Notes: a model not told the origin generated them from the sequence alone. A DNA stretch of 64,000 nucleotides from Chloroflexota bacterium (GCA_014874475.1 JADBJJ010000026.1:124001-188000); one strand, 5' to 3'; positions 8,549 to 19,300 are shown, numbered from the stretch's first letter. A program made the numbers and translations.

Positions 8549-8604
8549 GGACGCAAAACGTGAAAAATCGGCGTTCATCCGCGTTCACTTGCGTCCGATT
8601 TCCG
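8549..8604. repeat. Copy of an interspersed intergenic repeat
   Basis: The element begins GGACGCA and ends TGCGTCCGATTTCCG, giving it inverted ends, with CGTTCATCCGCGTTCA inside. Related copies occur upstream of leuS, at 52769 and, diverged, at 973. Confidence 0.6.
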
Positions 8605-8644
8605 ACAAAGTCCAATATTACCTTGCTACTGGGAGATTCGGACT

Positions 8645-11029
8645 ATGCCCAGCGAATTGATGCCCGAGCAACTCCGTCGTATCTGCGACTCTCAGCAGTT
8701 CTCCTTTGAGACAACGGCCGAACTTCCGTTGATCCCGGACATCATCGGTCAGCCCCGGGCCACCCGGGCCATTGAGTTCGGGCTGGATATGGAGGCCCCG
8801 GGCTACAACATCTTCGTCCTGGGGCCGGGGAGGACGGGCCGCACTACCACCATCCAGCGCTTCCTGGCCCAGCGGGCCGCCCAGGAGCCCACGCCCGACG
8901 ACTGGATTTACGTCCACAACTTCCAGCATCCCCGCAGTCCCCAGGCCATCCGTCTTCCTCCTGGTATGGGCGCCCGCTTCCGGGATGACATGGCCACGCT
9001 GGTGGCCCAACTCCGCCAGACCATCCCCCGGGCCTTTGAGAGCGAAACCTATCAGGAGGCCCGCCGTCAGATTGAACAGCGGTTCCAGCAGGCACAGGAA
9101 GCGCTCCTGAAAGAACTGGACGCCCAGGCCCGCCAGCGCTCCTTCGCCGTGGTGCGCGCCCCCTCCGGTCTGGCGATCGTCCCTCTCAAAGATGGCCGTC
9201 TCCTCCCCCAGGAGGCCTTCCAGGGACTGCCGGACGAGGAGCGGGAGCGCTACGCGGCCCAGTATCGGGAACTGGAGCCGCTGGCCGAGGAGACGGTCCT
9301 GCGATTGCGGGAGCAGGAACAGATTAGCCGGGAGGCCCTCCAGAAACTGGATCAGGAGATAGCGGCCGCAACGGTGGGCCACGCGGTGGACGAACTGAAA
9401 TCCCGCTACGCCGAATACGAGGAGGTCAGCGAATACCTGGAAGAGGTGCGTGCCGATATCATCCGGCGAGCGGAGGAGTTCAAGCAGACAGAGCAACCCG
9501 CTCCTGGAGCCCCCGGAGCACCCCCCGCGCCACCGTTCGGGCGGTATCTGGTCAACCTGCTGGTGGATAACAGCCAGCAGCAAGGCGCGCCGGTGGTGGT
9601 GGAGGCCCACCCGACCTATGTCAACCTCTTCGGGCGGACGGAGTACGAAATCCGGATGGGCGTTCCCGTCACCGATTTCACCCTCCTGCGCGCCGGCACT
9701 CTCCACCGTGCCAACGGTGGCTACCTGGTCCTCCAGGCCCGAGATGTCCTGGCCGACCCCCTGGCATGGCCGTCGCTCAAGCGCGCCCTCTCTGAGGGCG
9801 TCATCCGTCTGGAAGACCGCACTGTTAGTCCAGTCTCCGTCGTCAGCCTGGACCCAGAGCCCATCCCGCTGGACGTCAAGGTCATCCTGATGGGCAGTCC
9901 CTACCTCTACTATCTCCTCTACGCCCTGGATGAGGAATTCCGGGAACTCTTCAAGGTCAAGGCCGACTTCTCCACCGAAATGGATCGGACGCCGGAGAAC
10001 GAGTATCTTTACGCCCTTTTCATCCGCGCCCGCTGTGAGGAGGAGGGTTTGCGCCCCTTTGACCGGACGGGTGTGGCGCGGGTGGTGGAATACGGCTCCC
10101 GGCTGGCGGAGGACCAGAACCGCCTTTCCATCCGCTTCGGCGAGGTGACCGACCTCCTGCGGGAGGCCGACTACTGGGCAGGCAAGGCCGGGCGGGACGT
10201 GGTGACAGGAGAGGACGTGGAGCGGGCCATCGCCGAGCGCACCTACCGGGCCAATCGGGTGGAGGAGGAAATCCGGCGCGTCATCACCGAGGGCACCCTC
10301 CTGGTGGATACCGAGGGCGCCGTAGCGGGACAGGTCAACGGGCTGAGCCTTCACGTGGTCGGCGACCACATCTTTGGCCGCCCAACCCGGATTACCGCCC
10401 GCGCCTACGTGGGCCGCAGCGGCGTGGTGGACATCCAGCGGGAGGTCAAATTGAGCGGCCCCACCCACGGCAAGGGCGTGCTCACCCTGGCCGCCTACCT
10501 GGGCGGTCAGTACGCCACCGACCAGCCGATGACCCTCTCCGCCAGCCTCAGTTTTGAGCAGACCTACGACGAGGTCCACGGCGACAGCGCCTCGCTGGCC
10601 GAACTCTATGCCCTTCTCTCCGTCCTGGCGAACGCCCCCCTGCGGCAGGGCATCGCCGTCACCGGTTCGGTGGACCAGCAGGGGCGGGTCCAGCCCGTCG
10701 GTGGCGTGACGCACAAGATTGAAGGCTTCTTCCGGGTCTGCAAGGAGCGAGGTCTGACGGGCGATCAGGGCGTCATCATCCCGGCGACCAACGTCCGCAA
10801 TCTGATGCTGGACCCCGAGATTGTCCAGGCCGTGGCGGAAGGGAAGTTCCACATCTATCCGGTGACAACGGTGGACGAGGGGATAGAACTCCTGACGGGC
10901 ATCCCAGCCGGCGCTCGGGATGAGAAGGGACAGTTCCCGGAGGGGACGCTGCACGCGCGGGTGCTGGCCCGGCTGAAAGAATTGGCTGCGCGGCTGGAAA
11001 GAGGTGGAGAGGAGAAACCCCAGCGGTAA
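8645..11029 (+). CDS. Lon-family ATP-dependent protease (LonB-like, AAA_32 type)
   Basis: This 794-residue protein is a cytoplasmic AAA+ Lon-like protease. The N-terminal ATPase region has GPGRTGRTTTIQRF at about residues 58-71, a P-loop with arginine where lysine is usual; I recall this as frequent in the family. A long coiled, Gln/Glu-rich helical insertion follows (about 120-290). The C-terminal Lon protease domain has the catalytic Ser in HGDSASLAEL and the Lys in GGVTHKIEG, forming the Ser-Lys dyad. Length and order match the AAA_32/Lon_C family rather than classical LonA. The ATG has GGGAG upstream. Confidence 0.9.
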   Translation: MPSELMPEQLRRICDSQQFSFETTAELPLIPDIIGQPRATRAIEFGLDMEAPGYNIFVLGPGRTGRTTTIQRFLAQRAAQEPTPDDWIYVHNFQHPRSPQAIRLPPGMGARFRDDMATLVAQLRQTIPRAFESETYQEARRQIEQRFQQAQEALLKELDAQARQRSFAVVRAPSGLAIVPLKDGRLLPQEAFQGLPDEERERYAAQYRELEPLAEETVLRLREQEQISREALQKLDQEIAAATVGHAVDELKSRYAEYEEVSEYLEEVRADIIRRAEEFKQTEQPAPGAPGAPPAPPFGRYLVNLLVDNSQQQGAPVVVEAHPTYVNLFGRTEYEIRMGVPVTDFTLLRAGTLHRANGGYLVLQARDVLADPLAWPSLKRALSEGVIRLEDRTVSPVSVVSLDPEPIPLDVKVILMGSPYLYYLLYALDEEFRELFKVKADFSTEMDRTPENEYLYALFIRARCEEEGLRPFDRTGVARVVEYGSRLAEDQNRLSIRFGEVTDLLREADYWAGKAGRDVVTGEDVERAIAERTYRANRVEEEIRRVITEGTLLVDTEGAVAGQVNGLSLHVVGDHIFGRPTRITARAYVGRSGVVDIQREVKLSGPTHGKGVLTLAAYLGGQYATDQPMTLSASLSFEQTYDEVHGDSASLAELYALLSVLANAPLRQGIAVTGSVDQQGRVQPVGGVTHKIEGFFRVCKERGLTGDQGVIIPATNVRNLMLDPEIVQAVAEGKFHIYPVTTVDEGIELLTGIPAGARDEKGQFPEGTLHARVLARLKELAARLERGGEEKPQR

Positions 11030-11080
11030 CTAGACGGGCCGTACCTTGAGGAAGTGCCTGACCTGTCATAGGAGTCCACT

Positions 11081-12415
11081 ATGTTGATTGCTCATGCCTG
11101 CCTAATGACTATGGGAGAGGCCCCCCGATTGATAGAAGACGGCGCTCTGCGCATCCAGGGCGAAGTCATCACCGATATCGGCACCACTGCCGACCTGATC
11201 CGGCGCTACCCCGAAGAGGAGCGGTGGGATGCCGGCGGGCAACTGGTGATGCCAGCCGCCATCTGCGGGCATACCCACTTCTACGGCGCCTTCGCTCGGG
11301 GCATGGCGCTTCCCGACGAGCCGCCTGCCGACTTCCCCCAGATTCTGGAGCGGCTCTGGTGGCGGCTGGATAAAGCCCTCACCCTGGAGGACGTCCGCTA
11401 CTCAGCCCTGGTCTGCCTGGTAGACGCTATCCGACACGGCACCACTACGTTGATAGACCACCATGCCAGCCCTAACGCCATAGAGGGGAGCCTGGATGTC
11501 ATTGCGGAGGCGGTGGAGGAGGCCGGCCTGCGGGCCTCCCTCTGCTACGAGGTGACCGACCGCGATGGTCCCCAGCGCGCGCGGGCCGGCATAGAAGAGA
11601 ACGTCCGCTTTGCCCGCTCGCTGACCCCGGACCGTCGGCGCTATCTGGCGGCCTCCTTTGGCCTCCATGCCTCGCTGACTCTCTCCGACGAGACGCTGGC
11701 GGATTGCGTCGCCGCTGCGCGAGACCTGGGCCTGGGCTTCCATGTCCACGTCGCCGAAGACGTCGCCGACCAGGAGGATAGTTTCCGCAAGAGCGGCAAA
11801 CGGGTGGTCCACCGGCTGGGGGATGCGGGCATCCTGGGCCCCCAGACCATCGCCGTCCATTGCGTCCACGTGGACCCCACCGAAATCGCCCGTCTGGCGG
11901 AAACGGAGACGTGGGTCACCCATCAGCCCCGGTCCAATATGAACAACGGCGTCGGCGTGGCGCCGGTGGAGGAGATGCTGAAGGCGGGCGTGCGAGTGGC
12001 GCTGGGCAACGACGGCTTCTCCAACAACATGTTCGCCGAGATGAAGGCGGCGTACCTGGTGCACAAACTGGCCCGCCGCGACCCCCGGGCCATGCCCGGC
12101 GATCAGGTGATGCGGCTGGCCTACGGGAACAATGCCGCCCTGGCCCGCGTTTTCTGGCCGGATTTGTATCTGGGGGAACTGGCCCCCGGCGCGGCGGCGG
12201 ACTTGGTCTTTCTGGATTACCATCCCACGACCCCGCTGACGGCGGGGAATCTGCCCTGGCACATCCTCTTTGGCATAGAAGCCTCTATGGTCACTGCCAC
12301 CATCTGCGCCGGGCGGGTGCTGATGCGGGACCGGCAACTGTTGACGCTGGACGAGGAAGCGATCACCGCGCGCTCCCGCGAACTGGCCGCGCAGGTCTGG
12401 CGGCGGCTCGGGTAG
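11081..12415 (+). CDS. ssnA: SsnA-like aminohydrolase
   Basis: This 444-residue amidohydrolase matches the SsnA group, metal-dependent deaminase-like enzymes often found with selenium-dependent purine catabolism genes. The TIM barrel carries metal ligands in GHTHFYGAFARG, HVHVAED, VHCVHVD and LGNDGFSNN. The stretches DHHASP, SLCYEVTDRDG and GLHASLTLSDET are characteristic of SsnA rather than of TrzA or MtaD. The expected partners (YgfK, xanthine dehydrogenase-like subunits) are not adjacent; its neighbours are a Lon-like protease and a peptidase. Substrate is unknown. AGGAG lies 6 bases before the ATG. Confidence 0.85.
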   Translation: MLIAHACLMTMGEAPRLIEDGALRIQGEVITDIGTTADLIRRYPEEERWDAGGQLVMPAAICGHTHFYGAFARGMALPDEPPADFPQILERLWWRLDKALTLEDVRYSALVCLVDAIRHGTTTLIDHHASPNAIEGSLDVIAEAVEEAGLRASLCYEVTDRDGPQRARAGIEENVRFARSLTPDRRRYLAASFGLHASLTLSDETLADCVAAARDLGLGFHVHVAEDVADQEDSFRKSGKRVVHRLGDAGILGPQTIAVHCVHVDPTEIARLAETETWVTHQPRSNMNNGVGVAPVEEMLKAGVRVALGNDGFSNNMFAEMKAAYLVHKLARRDPRAMPGDQVMRLAYGNNAALARVFWPDLYLGELAPGAAADLVFLDYHPTTPLTAGNLPWHILFGIEASMVTATICAGRVLMRDRQLLTLDEEAITARSRELAAQVWRRLG

Positions 12416-12698
12416 CCTCCACGGAGACCACACTTCAAGAGTTGTCCTTATCCTCCGCGCCGGGCGCGGTGGACAAGCCCTGCCGCCCCCGGAGGAGGTC
12501 ATCCGGGGATGGGAGAGGAGCGGGATGCCCGGCTTGCCTCAGGGCACAGGAGGGACAAGGGGATGTGCCCGTTGTGGCCCAATCAGGAGATAGCCATATG
12601 AAGGGCCGTCAGGCCCGCTGGGTAGAAAGGGCGAGATTGGGGAGGTGGCGGCAAAGCCGCCCGTTCCAAAACCCCATCCTTTCGCTGAAGGAGTCCCT
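12416..12698. other. Intergenic region with small palindrome
   Basis: No gene is supported in these 283 bases. They contain GC-rich, short inverted repeats, the clearest being GGCGGCAAAGCCGCC near 12647, similar in style to the element at 8186-8244. The peptidase ribosome site AAGGAG lies at the right end. No convincing promoter was seen. Confidence 0.5.
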
Positions 12699-14648
12699 AT
12701 GTTTCACAAACTCTGGCCTCTTATTCGGAGCGAAATCTCCGGCACGGCGGCGGCGCGCGCTGTAGCCGAAATTGCCCGTTTCCACCGTATCCAGGCCAGT
12801 CCGGGATTCCGCCAGGCCGCCGAATGGGTCTGCCAGGAGGCCTCCCGCGCTGGCCTGGCGGCCGGTATCAACTCCTTCCCCGCCGACAGCGCCGCGCGCT
12901 TCTGGAGCGCGGCCAGTTTCCAGGAGTGGGAGGCCCGCGCGGCGACGCTTTACCTGATAGAGCCCGCCGACCAGGCCCGCAAACTGGCCGACTTCCGGGA
13001 CCTCCCCCTCCACCTGGTTGCCCGCAGCCTCCCCTTTGACGGCGAAGCGGAGGTCGTTGTCCTGGAGAAGGGCGAGGAGGAGAAGGAATACGAGGGCAAG
13101 GACCTGAGAGGCAAAGTCGTCCTGGTACGGGGGAATGTCCGACGGGTTCAGGATTTGGCGGTCGTCCGGCGGGGCGCCGTCGGCCTCATCTACGACGGTA
13201 TGGCCGAACAGGAACCGGTCCGCCCAGCCTGGGCTCTCCCCGACGCCGTCCAGTACACCTCTTTCTGGTGGTATGGGCCGGAGCCGCGCGGTTTTGGCTT
13301 CGCCATCACTCCCCGCCAGGGGGAGACCCTCCGCCGCCTGGCCCAGGAGCACACCCTGCGGGTGCGCGCTTACGTGGACGCCTCTCTCTACAACGGCTGG
13401 ATGGAGGTGGTGGAGGCCTTCATCCCCGGTGAGACCGACGAGGAAATAGTCCTGCTGGCCCACCTTTGCCACCCCCAGCCTTCCGCCAACGACAACGCCT
13501 CCGGCGCGGCGGTGCTTTTGGAGACGGCGCGCGCTCTGGCCGCGCTCCTGGCGCGGGGGGAACTGGCTCCTCCCCGCCGCACCATCCGTTTCCTCTGGGT
13601 GCCGGAAATCACCGGCAGCCTGGCCTGGCTTTCGTTCAGCGAAGACTGCATCCCGCGCCAGATCGCCGGCCTGAACCTGGACATGGTCGGGCAGGACCAG
13701 GATCAGTGCGGCAGTTCCCTACTGGTGGAATCTCCGCCCGAGGCCCTGCCCAACTTCACGGGCGCGCTGCTGGCCCGCCTGCGGGACCTCCTTTTGCCAG
13801 AAGTGAAGACCTTCGGCGGTGTCGGCGGCTATCCTCTCTTCCGCACCGCCGATGTCCCCTTCGGCGGCGGCTCCGACCACTCTGTCTTCTCCGACCCGTC
13901 GGTGGGAGTCCCGATGCCGATGCTCATCCAGTGGCCCGACCGGTACTACCACACCAGCGCCGACACGCCGGACCGGGTGGACCCGAAGATGCTGGGCCGG
14001 GTGGCGGCCCTTTCCGGCCTCTATGCATACTGGTTGGCCCAGGCGGGAGAGCAGGAGGCCCGCTGGCTGGCGCGAGAACTCTCCGCGCGCTTCCGCCAGC
14101 GGGTGATTGCTGAACTCCAGGCCGCCCTGACGGGGGCGGACGAGGAATCTGGCCCAGGCCGGGAGGAGATTCGGCAGCGATTGGAGTACCGGATAGAACG
14201 CCACCAGAGGGCGCTGGAGAGCGTCCGGCGGCTGGCTCAGATTGACATCTCTTCCCATCAAGCCGCTGATGCCGACTTCGCTGGGCAGGAGTACCGCCGC
14301 GCGGCTGACGATCTGCCCGACCGGCCCGCCCCGGCGATGCCGGAGGTGGAGGGGGCGGAATGGGTGCCTCGTCGGCGCTTCCGGGGGCCCCTCCACCCCG
14401 AGGAGGAGGTAGCCCGCCGAGACGCGGCCGTCCGGGACCGCTGGTGGGAGTTCCAGCGGCGCATGCGGAAGACAGCCTCCGTCCTCCCCAACCTGGCCGA
14501 ATACTGGGCCGACGGCCGCCGCACCGTTGCGGAGATAACTGCGACGATCCGCCATGAGACCGGATTGGAAGCGGCCGCGCTGATTGCGGAGTATTTTCGC
14601 TGGCTGGCTGACCTGGGGCTGGCAGAAGTCCGTGTCACGGATCACTGA
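12699..14648 (+). CDS. M28-like (DUF4910) aminopeptidase with C-terminal winged-helix-like tail
   Basis: The product (649 residues) resembles DUF4910 aminopeptidases, zinc enzymes related to M28. A PA-like inserted domain occupies about residues 120-230. The catalytic part shows the zinc and base residues in LAHLCHPQPSANDNASG (H, D), WVPEITGS (E), LNLDMVGQD (D) and GGSDHSVFSD (H). The last 60 residues (DGRRTVAEI...YFRWLADLGL) look like a small winged-helix module. The ATG at 12699 follows AAGGAG and is preferred to an in-frame start 54 bases upstream. No secretion signal is seen, so it probably acts in the cytoplasm on short peptides. It precedes recF by 47 bases. Confidence 0.8.
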   Translation: MFHKLWPLIRSEISGTAAARAVAEIARFHRIQASPGFRQAAEWVCQEASRAGLAAGINSFPADSAARFWSAASFQEWEARAATLYLIEPADQARKLADFRDLPLHLVARSLPFDGEAEVVVLEKGEEEKEYEGKDLRGKVVLVRGNVRRVQDLAVVRRGAVGLIYDGMAEQEPVRPAWALPDAVQYTSFWWYGPEPRGFGFAITPRQGETLRRLAQEHTLRVRAYVDASLYNGWMEVVEAFIPGETDEEIVLLAHLCHPQPSANDNASGAAVLLETARALAALLARGELAPPRRTIRFLWVPEITGSLAWLSFSEDCIPRQIAGLNLDMVGQDQDQCGSSLLVESPPEALPNFTGALLARLRDLLLPEVKTFGGVGGYPLFRTADVPFGGGSDHSVFSDPSVGVPMPMLIQWPDRYYHTSADTPDRVDPKMLGRVAALSGLYAYWLAQAGEQEARWLARELSARFRQRVIAELQAALTGADEESGPGREEIRQRLEYRIERHQRALESVRRLAQIDISSHQAADADFAGQEYRRAADDLPDRPAPAMPEVEGAEWVPRRRFRGPLHPEEEVARRDAAVRDRWWEFQRRMRKTASVLPNLAEYWADGRRTVAEITATIRHETGLEAAALIAEYFRWLADLGLAEVRVTDH

Positions 14649-14695
14649 TTCACGGCGCACTCTTCACGACTCCCAGTTGAACTCGGTCGTTGATT

Positions 14696-15907
14696 ATGCG
14701 AATCCGTTCTCTCAGCCTGGAAAACTTCCGCAACTACGTCCGCATGGAGGTTGAATGGCCCGACCGGCCCGTTCTCCTGGTGGGTGGCAACGCTCAAGGC
14801 AAGACATCCATCCTGGAAGCCATTTACTATCTGGCAACGGGCCGCTCCCCCCTCACCGCCGTGGACCGCCAGTTGATTAACTGGACGGCGGAGCGGGAAG
14901 GGCTCCCCTACGTTCACCTGCGGGCGGAAGTGGTCGGATGCCATCGGGTGCGGGAAATCGCCATCGCCCTGAGCCTCACTTCCAACGCCAACGGCGCCGT
15001 CCGGCTCCAGAAAAGCATCCGGGTGGATCGTCAGCCTCGCCGTCTGCGGGACCTGACCGGCTGCCTGAATGTGGTCCTGTTCCTGCCGCAGGATGTAGAC
15101 CTGGTGTCCGGCTCGCCCGCAGGCCGGCGGGACTACCTGGATGCGACTCTCTCCCAGGTGGATAGCGCCTACGCGGCCGCTCTGGAGACGTACACCGAGA
15201 CCCTCCGGCAGCGGAATGCTCTTCTCCGCCACTTGGCGGAGGAGGGCGGCGACCCGGCCCAACTGGACCCTCTGGACGAGCGACTGGCGCAGAGCGGGGT
15301 GGTCGTCGCCCGGGGCCGCCGCGGCTTCATCGCCGACCTCTCCCGGCACGCCGGCCCCCTGCACGCGGAACTGACCGGCGGACGGGAGTGGCTCCGTCTG
15401 GAGTATCGGCCCAATTTTGATCCCGCCCGTCCGCCCGCGCTGACCTACCAGATGAGCCTGGCACTGGAGGAGCCGGGCGGCCTGCCTCCCGGCGTCTCCG
15501 CGGAGGACCTGGAGCGATCGTTCCTACAGCGCCTTCGTCAGCGGCGGAAGGAGGAGATAGAGCGAGGGATGACCCTGACCGGTCCCCATCGGGACGAGAT
15601 GCGCTTCCTCATCGGCGATGTGGACCTGGGCATTTTCGGTTCGCGGGGCCAGCAGCGGACGGCCGTCCTGGCCCTCAAAATGGCGCAACTGGCCTGGATG
15701 CAGGAGACAACGGGGGAGTCCCCGGTCCTCCTGCTGGACGAAGTGCTGGCGGAACTGGATAGCGAGCGGCGGGCGTTTCTCCTTTCCTGGGTGGATCGGG
15801 TAGAGCAGGCCATCCTGACCGCCACCGACCCGGAGATGTTCAGTCCGGAGTTCCGCCAGCGGGCGGCTCTGTTCCGGGTGGAAGGCGGCATCCTCCGACC
15901 GTATTGA
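14696..15907 (+). CDS. recF: DNA replication and repair protein RecF
   Basis: This 403-residue SMC-like ATPase loads RecA at gaps through RecOR. It has the RecF N-terminus (RIRSLSLENFRNY), Walker A GGNAQGKT at about 30-37, an SMC-type signature SRGQQRTAVLALKMAQ near 318-333, and Walker B VLLLDEVLAELD. Length is slightly above the usual 360-380. ATG at 14696 is chosen because it directly begins the conserved RIRSL strand. It is the last gene before a change in base composition and gene type, so it may mark the boundary of an inserted island. Confidence 0.95.
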   Translation: MRIRSLSLENFRNYVRMEVEWPDRPVLLVGGNAQGKTSILEAIYYLATGRSPLTAVDRQLINWTAEREGLPYVHLRAEVVGCHRVREIAIALSLTSNANGAVRLQKSIRVDRQPRRLRDLTGCLNVVLFLPQDVDLVSGSPAGRRDYLDATLSQVDSAYAAALETYTETLRQRNALLRHLAEEGGDPAQLDPLDERLAQSGVVVARGRRGFIADLSRHAGPLHAELTGGREWLRLEYRPNFDPARPPALTYQMSLALEEPGGLPPGVSAEDLERSFLQRLRQRRKEEIERGMTLTGPHRDEMRFLIGDVDLGIFGSRGQQRTAVLALKMAQLAWMQETTGESPVLLLDEVLAELDSERRAFLLSWVDRVEQAILTATDPEMFSPEFRQRAALFRVEGGILRPY

Positions 15908-15948
15908 TAAGGGAGGAGCAACATTCAGGCCTTGTCCGGTCGCGCACT

Positions 15949-15977
15949 TTGCGTTTTGCCTGCGGTCGTGCTATAAC
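15949..15977 (+). promoter_or_regulatory. Promoter at the left end of the methylase island
   Basis: TTGCGT and TATAAC are separated by 17 bases and lie just upstream of the hsdM remnant. It is the only clear promoter seen before the four-gene methylase-DUF3800-NurA-HerA set. Confidence 0.55.
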
Positions 15978-15979
15978 GT

Positions 15980-16198
15980 TTGTGGGCAAGGGTTATATCG
16001 TCTGGGGTTTGCCTGGGGCTGCTCTGGCAAATGGTCAATGCACTGCGCGGTAGGATGGACGCTGCCGAGTACAAACAGGTCGTCCTCGGCCTCATCTTGC
16101 TGAAAACATCTTCTGGGCGCCGCCCGAAGCGCGCTGGGCGCATCTTAGAGCACACACGAACAAGGCTCACCGAAGGGAAGCCATACCTGGCTCGCTGA
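15980..16198 (+). pseudogene. Fragment of type I restriction methylase HsdM (N-terminus)
   Basis: The 72-residue reading frame contains [20 protein letters not shown] and VVLGLILLK, which match the start of HsdM proteins (LWxxADxLRGxMDAAEYKxVVLGLIFLK). After this point the similarity stops and a short unrelated tail leads to a stop codon. The methyltransferase domain is missing altogether. This is a deleted hsdM gene whose promoter region may have been kept. It sits directly before another methylase gene, consistent with replacement or recombination at a restriction locus. Confidence 0.75.
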
Positions 16199-16308
16199 TA
16201 TTGGATAGTCTGTTTGGAACTGGGCATATGCCCCCAGGGCGTGCGTCCAGCCTTTGCGCCATAAATACGTGCAGCCGTTCAAGCGAGCGCTGTCTGTTGG
16301 AGACCTAC

Positions 16309-19300
16309 ATGAGGCCTGAAGATAGAGAGCGTATCATTGCCACGTGGAGTCAAAATCTCTGTGAAAGACTCCCCCAAATTCTCTCTTCTCACCCCACCGA
16401 GGCGGACTTTCGTCGGGCGGTGGACCCCCTCCTGGACAAGTTCTGCGCCGAGATGGGCTTGAACCCCCTGACTCACGCAGAATACACCCTCGCCACCGGC
16501 CGCGCCGATGCGGTCTTTAACCGGCTGGTCATTGAGTACGAGCGCCCCGGTGTGCTCAAAAAGACTCCCGACGCTGCCACACGACATGCCGCTCAGCAGG
16601 TGAGGGATTACATTGCCGGCCTGGCCCAAAAAGAGCATCGCGAGATGAGGCACCTGGCGGGGGTGGCCTTTGATGGATACTTCCTGATCTTTGTGCGCTA
16701 TATAGACGGCAAATGGGTGGAAGAGCCACCCGTTGAGGTCAACCGACACTCGCTAGAAAAGTTCCTCACCTGGCTCGCTGGGTTGGCCTCCGGCATTGCG
16801 CTCACCTCGGAAAACCTCAACCGCGATTTTTCCATTGAGCAGTTGCGCACTCAGAACATCCTGCGCGGACTGTTCCGCGCCCTCGGCCCGGCGCTGGCTG
16901 CTCCCGATGGCCTAGTCGCTAAGCTCTTTCAGCAGTGGCGGCTGTTCTTCAGTGAGGCGATCGACTACTCCGAAGCCTTCGGCGGGCGCAAACTGGAGCC
17001 GCTGAAAAAGTGGGTGCGCAAGGCCGGCATTGAGGTCCGAACCGCCGAGGAGGCGGAGCGGTTTTTCTTCGTCCTGCACACCTACTTCGCTCTGCTGGTC
17101 AAACTTCTGGCCTGGCTGGCCCTCTCGCGGCACCTGGGCGTCCGATTGGGCGTGCCATCCTTTGCCAACCTGGCCACCACGGACAGCGAAACCCTACGTC
17201 GCCGCCTTGCGGAGATGGAATCAGGCGGCATCTTTCGCGCCTACGGCCTCCTCAACTTGCTGGAAGGCGACTTTTTCTCCTGGTACCTATCCACCTGGAA
17301 CGACGAGATTGAAACCGCGCTGAGGGAAATCCTCAAGCGTCTGGATGAATACGACCCGACCACGCTGACGCTGCTCCCCGAAGAGACGCGGGATCTCTTC
17401 AAGAAACTCTACCACTACCTCTTGCCCCGCGAAATCCGCCACAACCTGGGCGAGTACTACACCCCCGACTGGCTCGCCCAGCGGCTGCTCAACCAGATAG
17501 ACCAGCCGTTTTTTACTGGACAACCCCCACGGGACAAGGTCCTCAACAAGCGCTTCCTGGACCCTGCCTGCGGCTCGGGCACCTTCCTGGTGCTGATTCT
17601 GGCCCGTATGCTGGAACTGGGCCGAACCCTCTTCATTCCGGAATGCGAACTGCTACAGAGCCTGCTGCACAACGTGGTGGGCTTTGACCTGAACCCGCTG
17701 GCTGTGCTCACCGCGCGAGTGAACTACTTGCTGGCGATTGCCGACCTGCTGGAGCACCGCTCCGGCGAGATTACCATCCCCATCTACCTGGCCGATTCGG
17801 TGCGCACGCCGGCCGTAGGGAAAGACCTGTTTTCTCACGGCGCCTACGAATTCCCCACCGCCGTCGGCAAATTCCTGGTGCCGGCAGTTCTTTGCACCCG
17901 CGAACGATTCGACCGCTTCACCGCAATTCTGGAGGAAAGTGTGGGAAGCGATGTCGCGTGGGACAGTTTTCGCAAACGCCTGGAGGCCGAATTGCGGTTG
18001 ACGCCGCCCGAATGGGAGGAGCGCGCGGTTGGGCACTTGCAAACCCTTTATGAGATGATGCAAGACCTGCACCGCCGCGGCCTGAACGGGCTTTGGGCGC
18101 GCCTATTGCGCAATAACTTCGCCCCCCTCACCGTCGGGCAGTTCGACTACATCGTGGGCAATCCCCCGTGGGTCAACTGGGAACACCTGCCCGACGAGTA
18201 CCGCAAATCGATCGTGGATATCTGGAATGAGATGAACCTTGGCGCTACCGTCCATCTGGGCAAAAAGTGGGATATCTCGTACCTGATGACCCAAGTAAGT
18301 GCCCATCACCTGCTGAAGAAGAATGGCAAGCTGGGCTTCGTCATCACACAGTCGGTGTTTAAAACCAACCTTGGCGCCAGGGGGTTTCGTCGGTTTCAGC
18401 TTCCGGACGGTACTCCCCTTCGCGTGTTGGGGGTGGACGATATGGTGAGCCTCAACCCGTTTGAGGGCGCCTCCAACCGCACGGCGGTGATGGTGCTGCA
18501 AAAGGGCCAGCCCACGCAATACCCCGTGCCTTACACCGTATGGCGCAAAGAAAAGGGCGCGCGCTTTACCTATGAGAGCACGCTGGACGAAGTGGTGGAC
18601 GCAACCCAGCGTCTCCACTTTGTGGCCGAGCCGGTGGACCCTAATGACCCCATCTCGCCGTGGCTCACCGCGCGGCCAAAGGCCCTCCGAGCCGTGCGCA
18701 AAGTGCTGGGCAAGTCCGACTACAAGGCCCACGAGGGTGTCAACACCGGCGGCGCCAACGCGGTCTACTGGGTGGAGGTGGTGTACAGACGGCCCGATGG
18801 CTTGATGGTGGTGCGCAACCTGACCGAAGGGGCGAAGGTCAAGGTGGACGAAGTGACCGAGCCGCTTGAGCCCGACCTGCTCTATCCGCTGCTGCGCGGG
18901 CGGGATGTGCGGCGGTGGCGGGCGGAGCCATCCGCTTTCATTATCATGACTTACCCGGAGGCTGGGGAGATTGATCTCGAGGAGATGCAGAAGCGTTTCC
19001 CACGCACCTACGTCTACTTCAAGCGCTTTGAGGCCGTGCTCAAACAGCGCGCGCACTATCGCCACTATTTTGGACCATCGGGCAAACCTTTCTTTACGAT
19101 AATGCAGATGCCTGGCTCTTTCGCGCCGTGGAAGGTGGTGTGGAGAGAAGTATCGCATACTCTCGATGCAGCCGTCGTTTCGCCCCATGATGACAGACCT
19201 ACGGTTGCAAGCCATACTCTGGTTACGGTGGGATGTTCAGACAAGCAAGAGGCTCATTATTTGTGTGGTGTCCTGAACAGTTCAATGGCTCGGTTAGCCG

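Noticed and set aside
8618-10954. Long open frame antisense to the Lon-family gene
   Set aside because: It mirrors codon structure of a clearly coding gene with catalytic motifs on the plus strand; the translation has no recognisable domain.
16201-16308. Upstream TTG start extending the methylase by 36 codons
   Set aside because: The added residues are not similar in character to the family and have no ribosome site; ATG at 16309 begins the conserved region.
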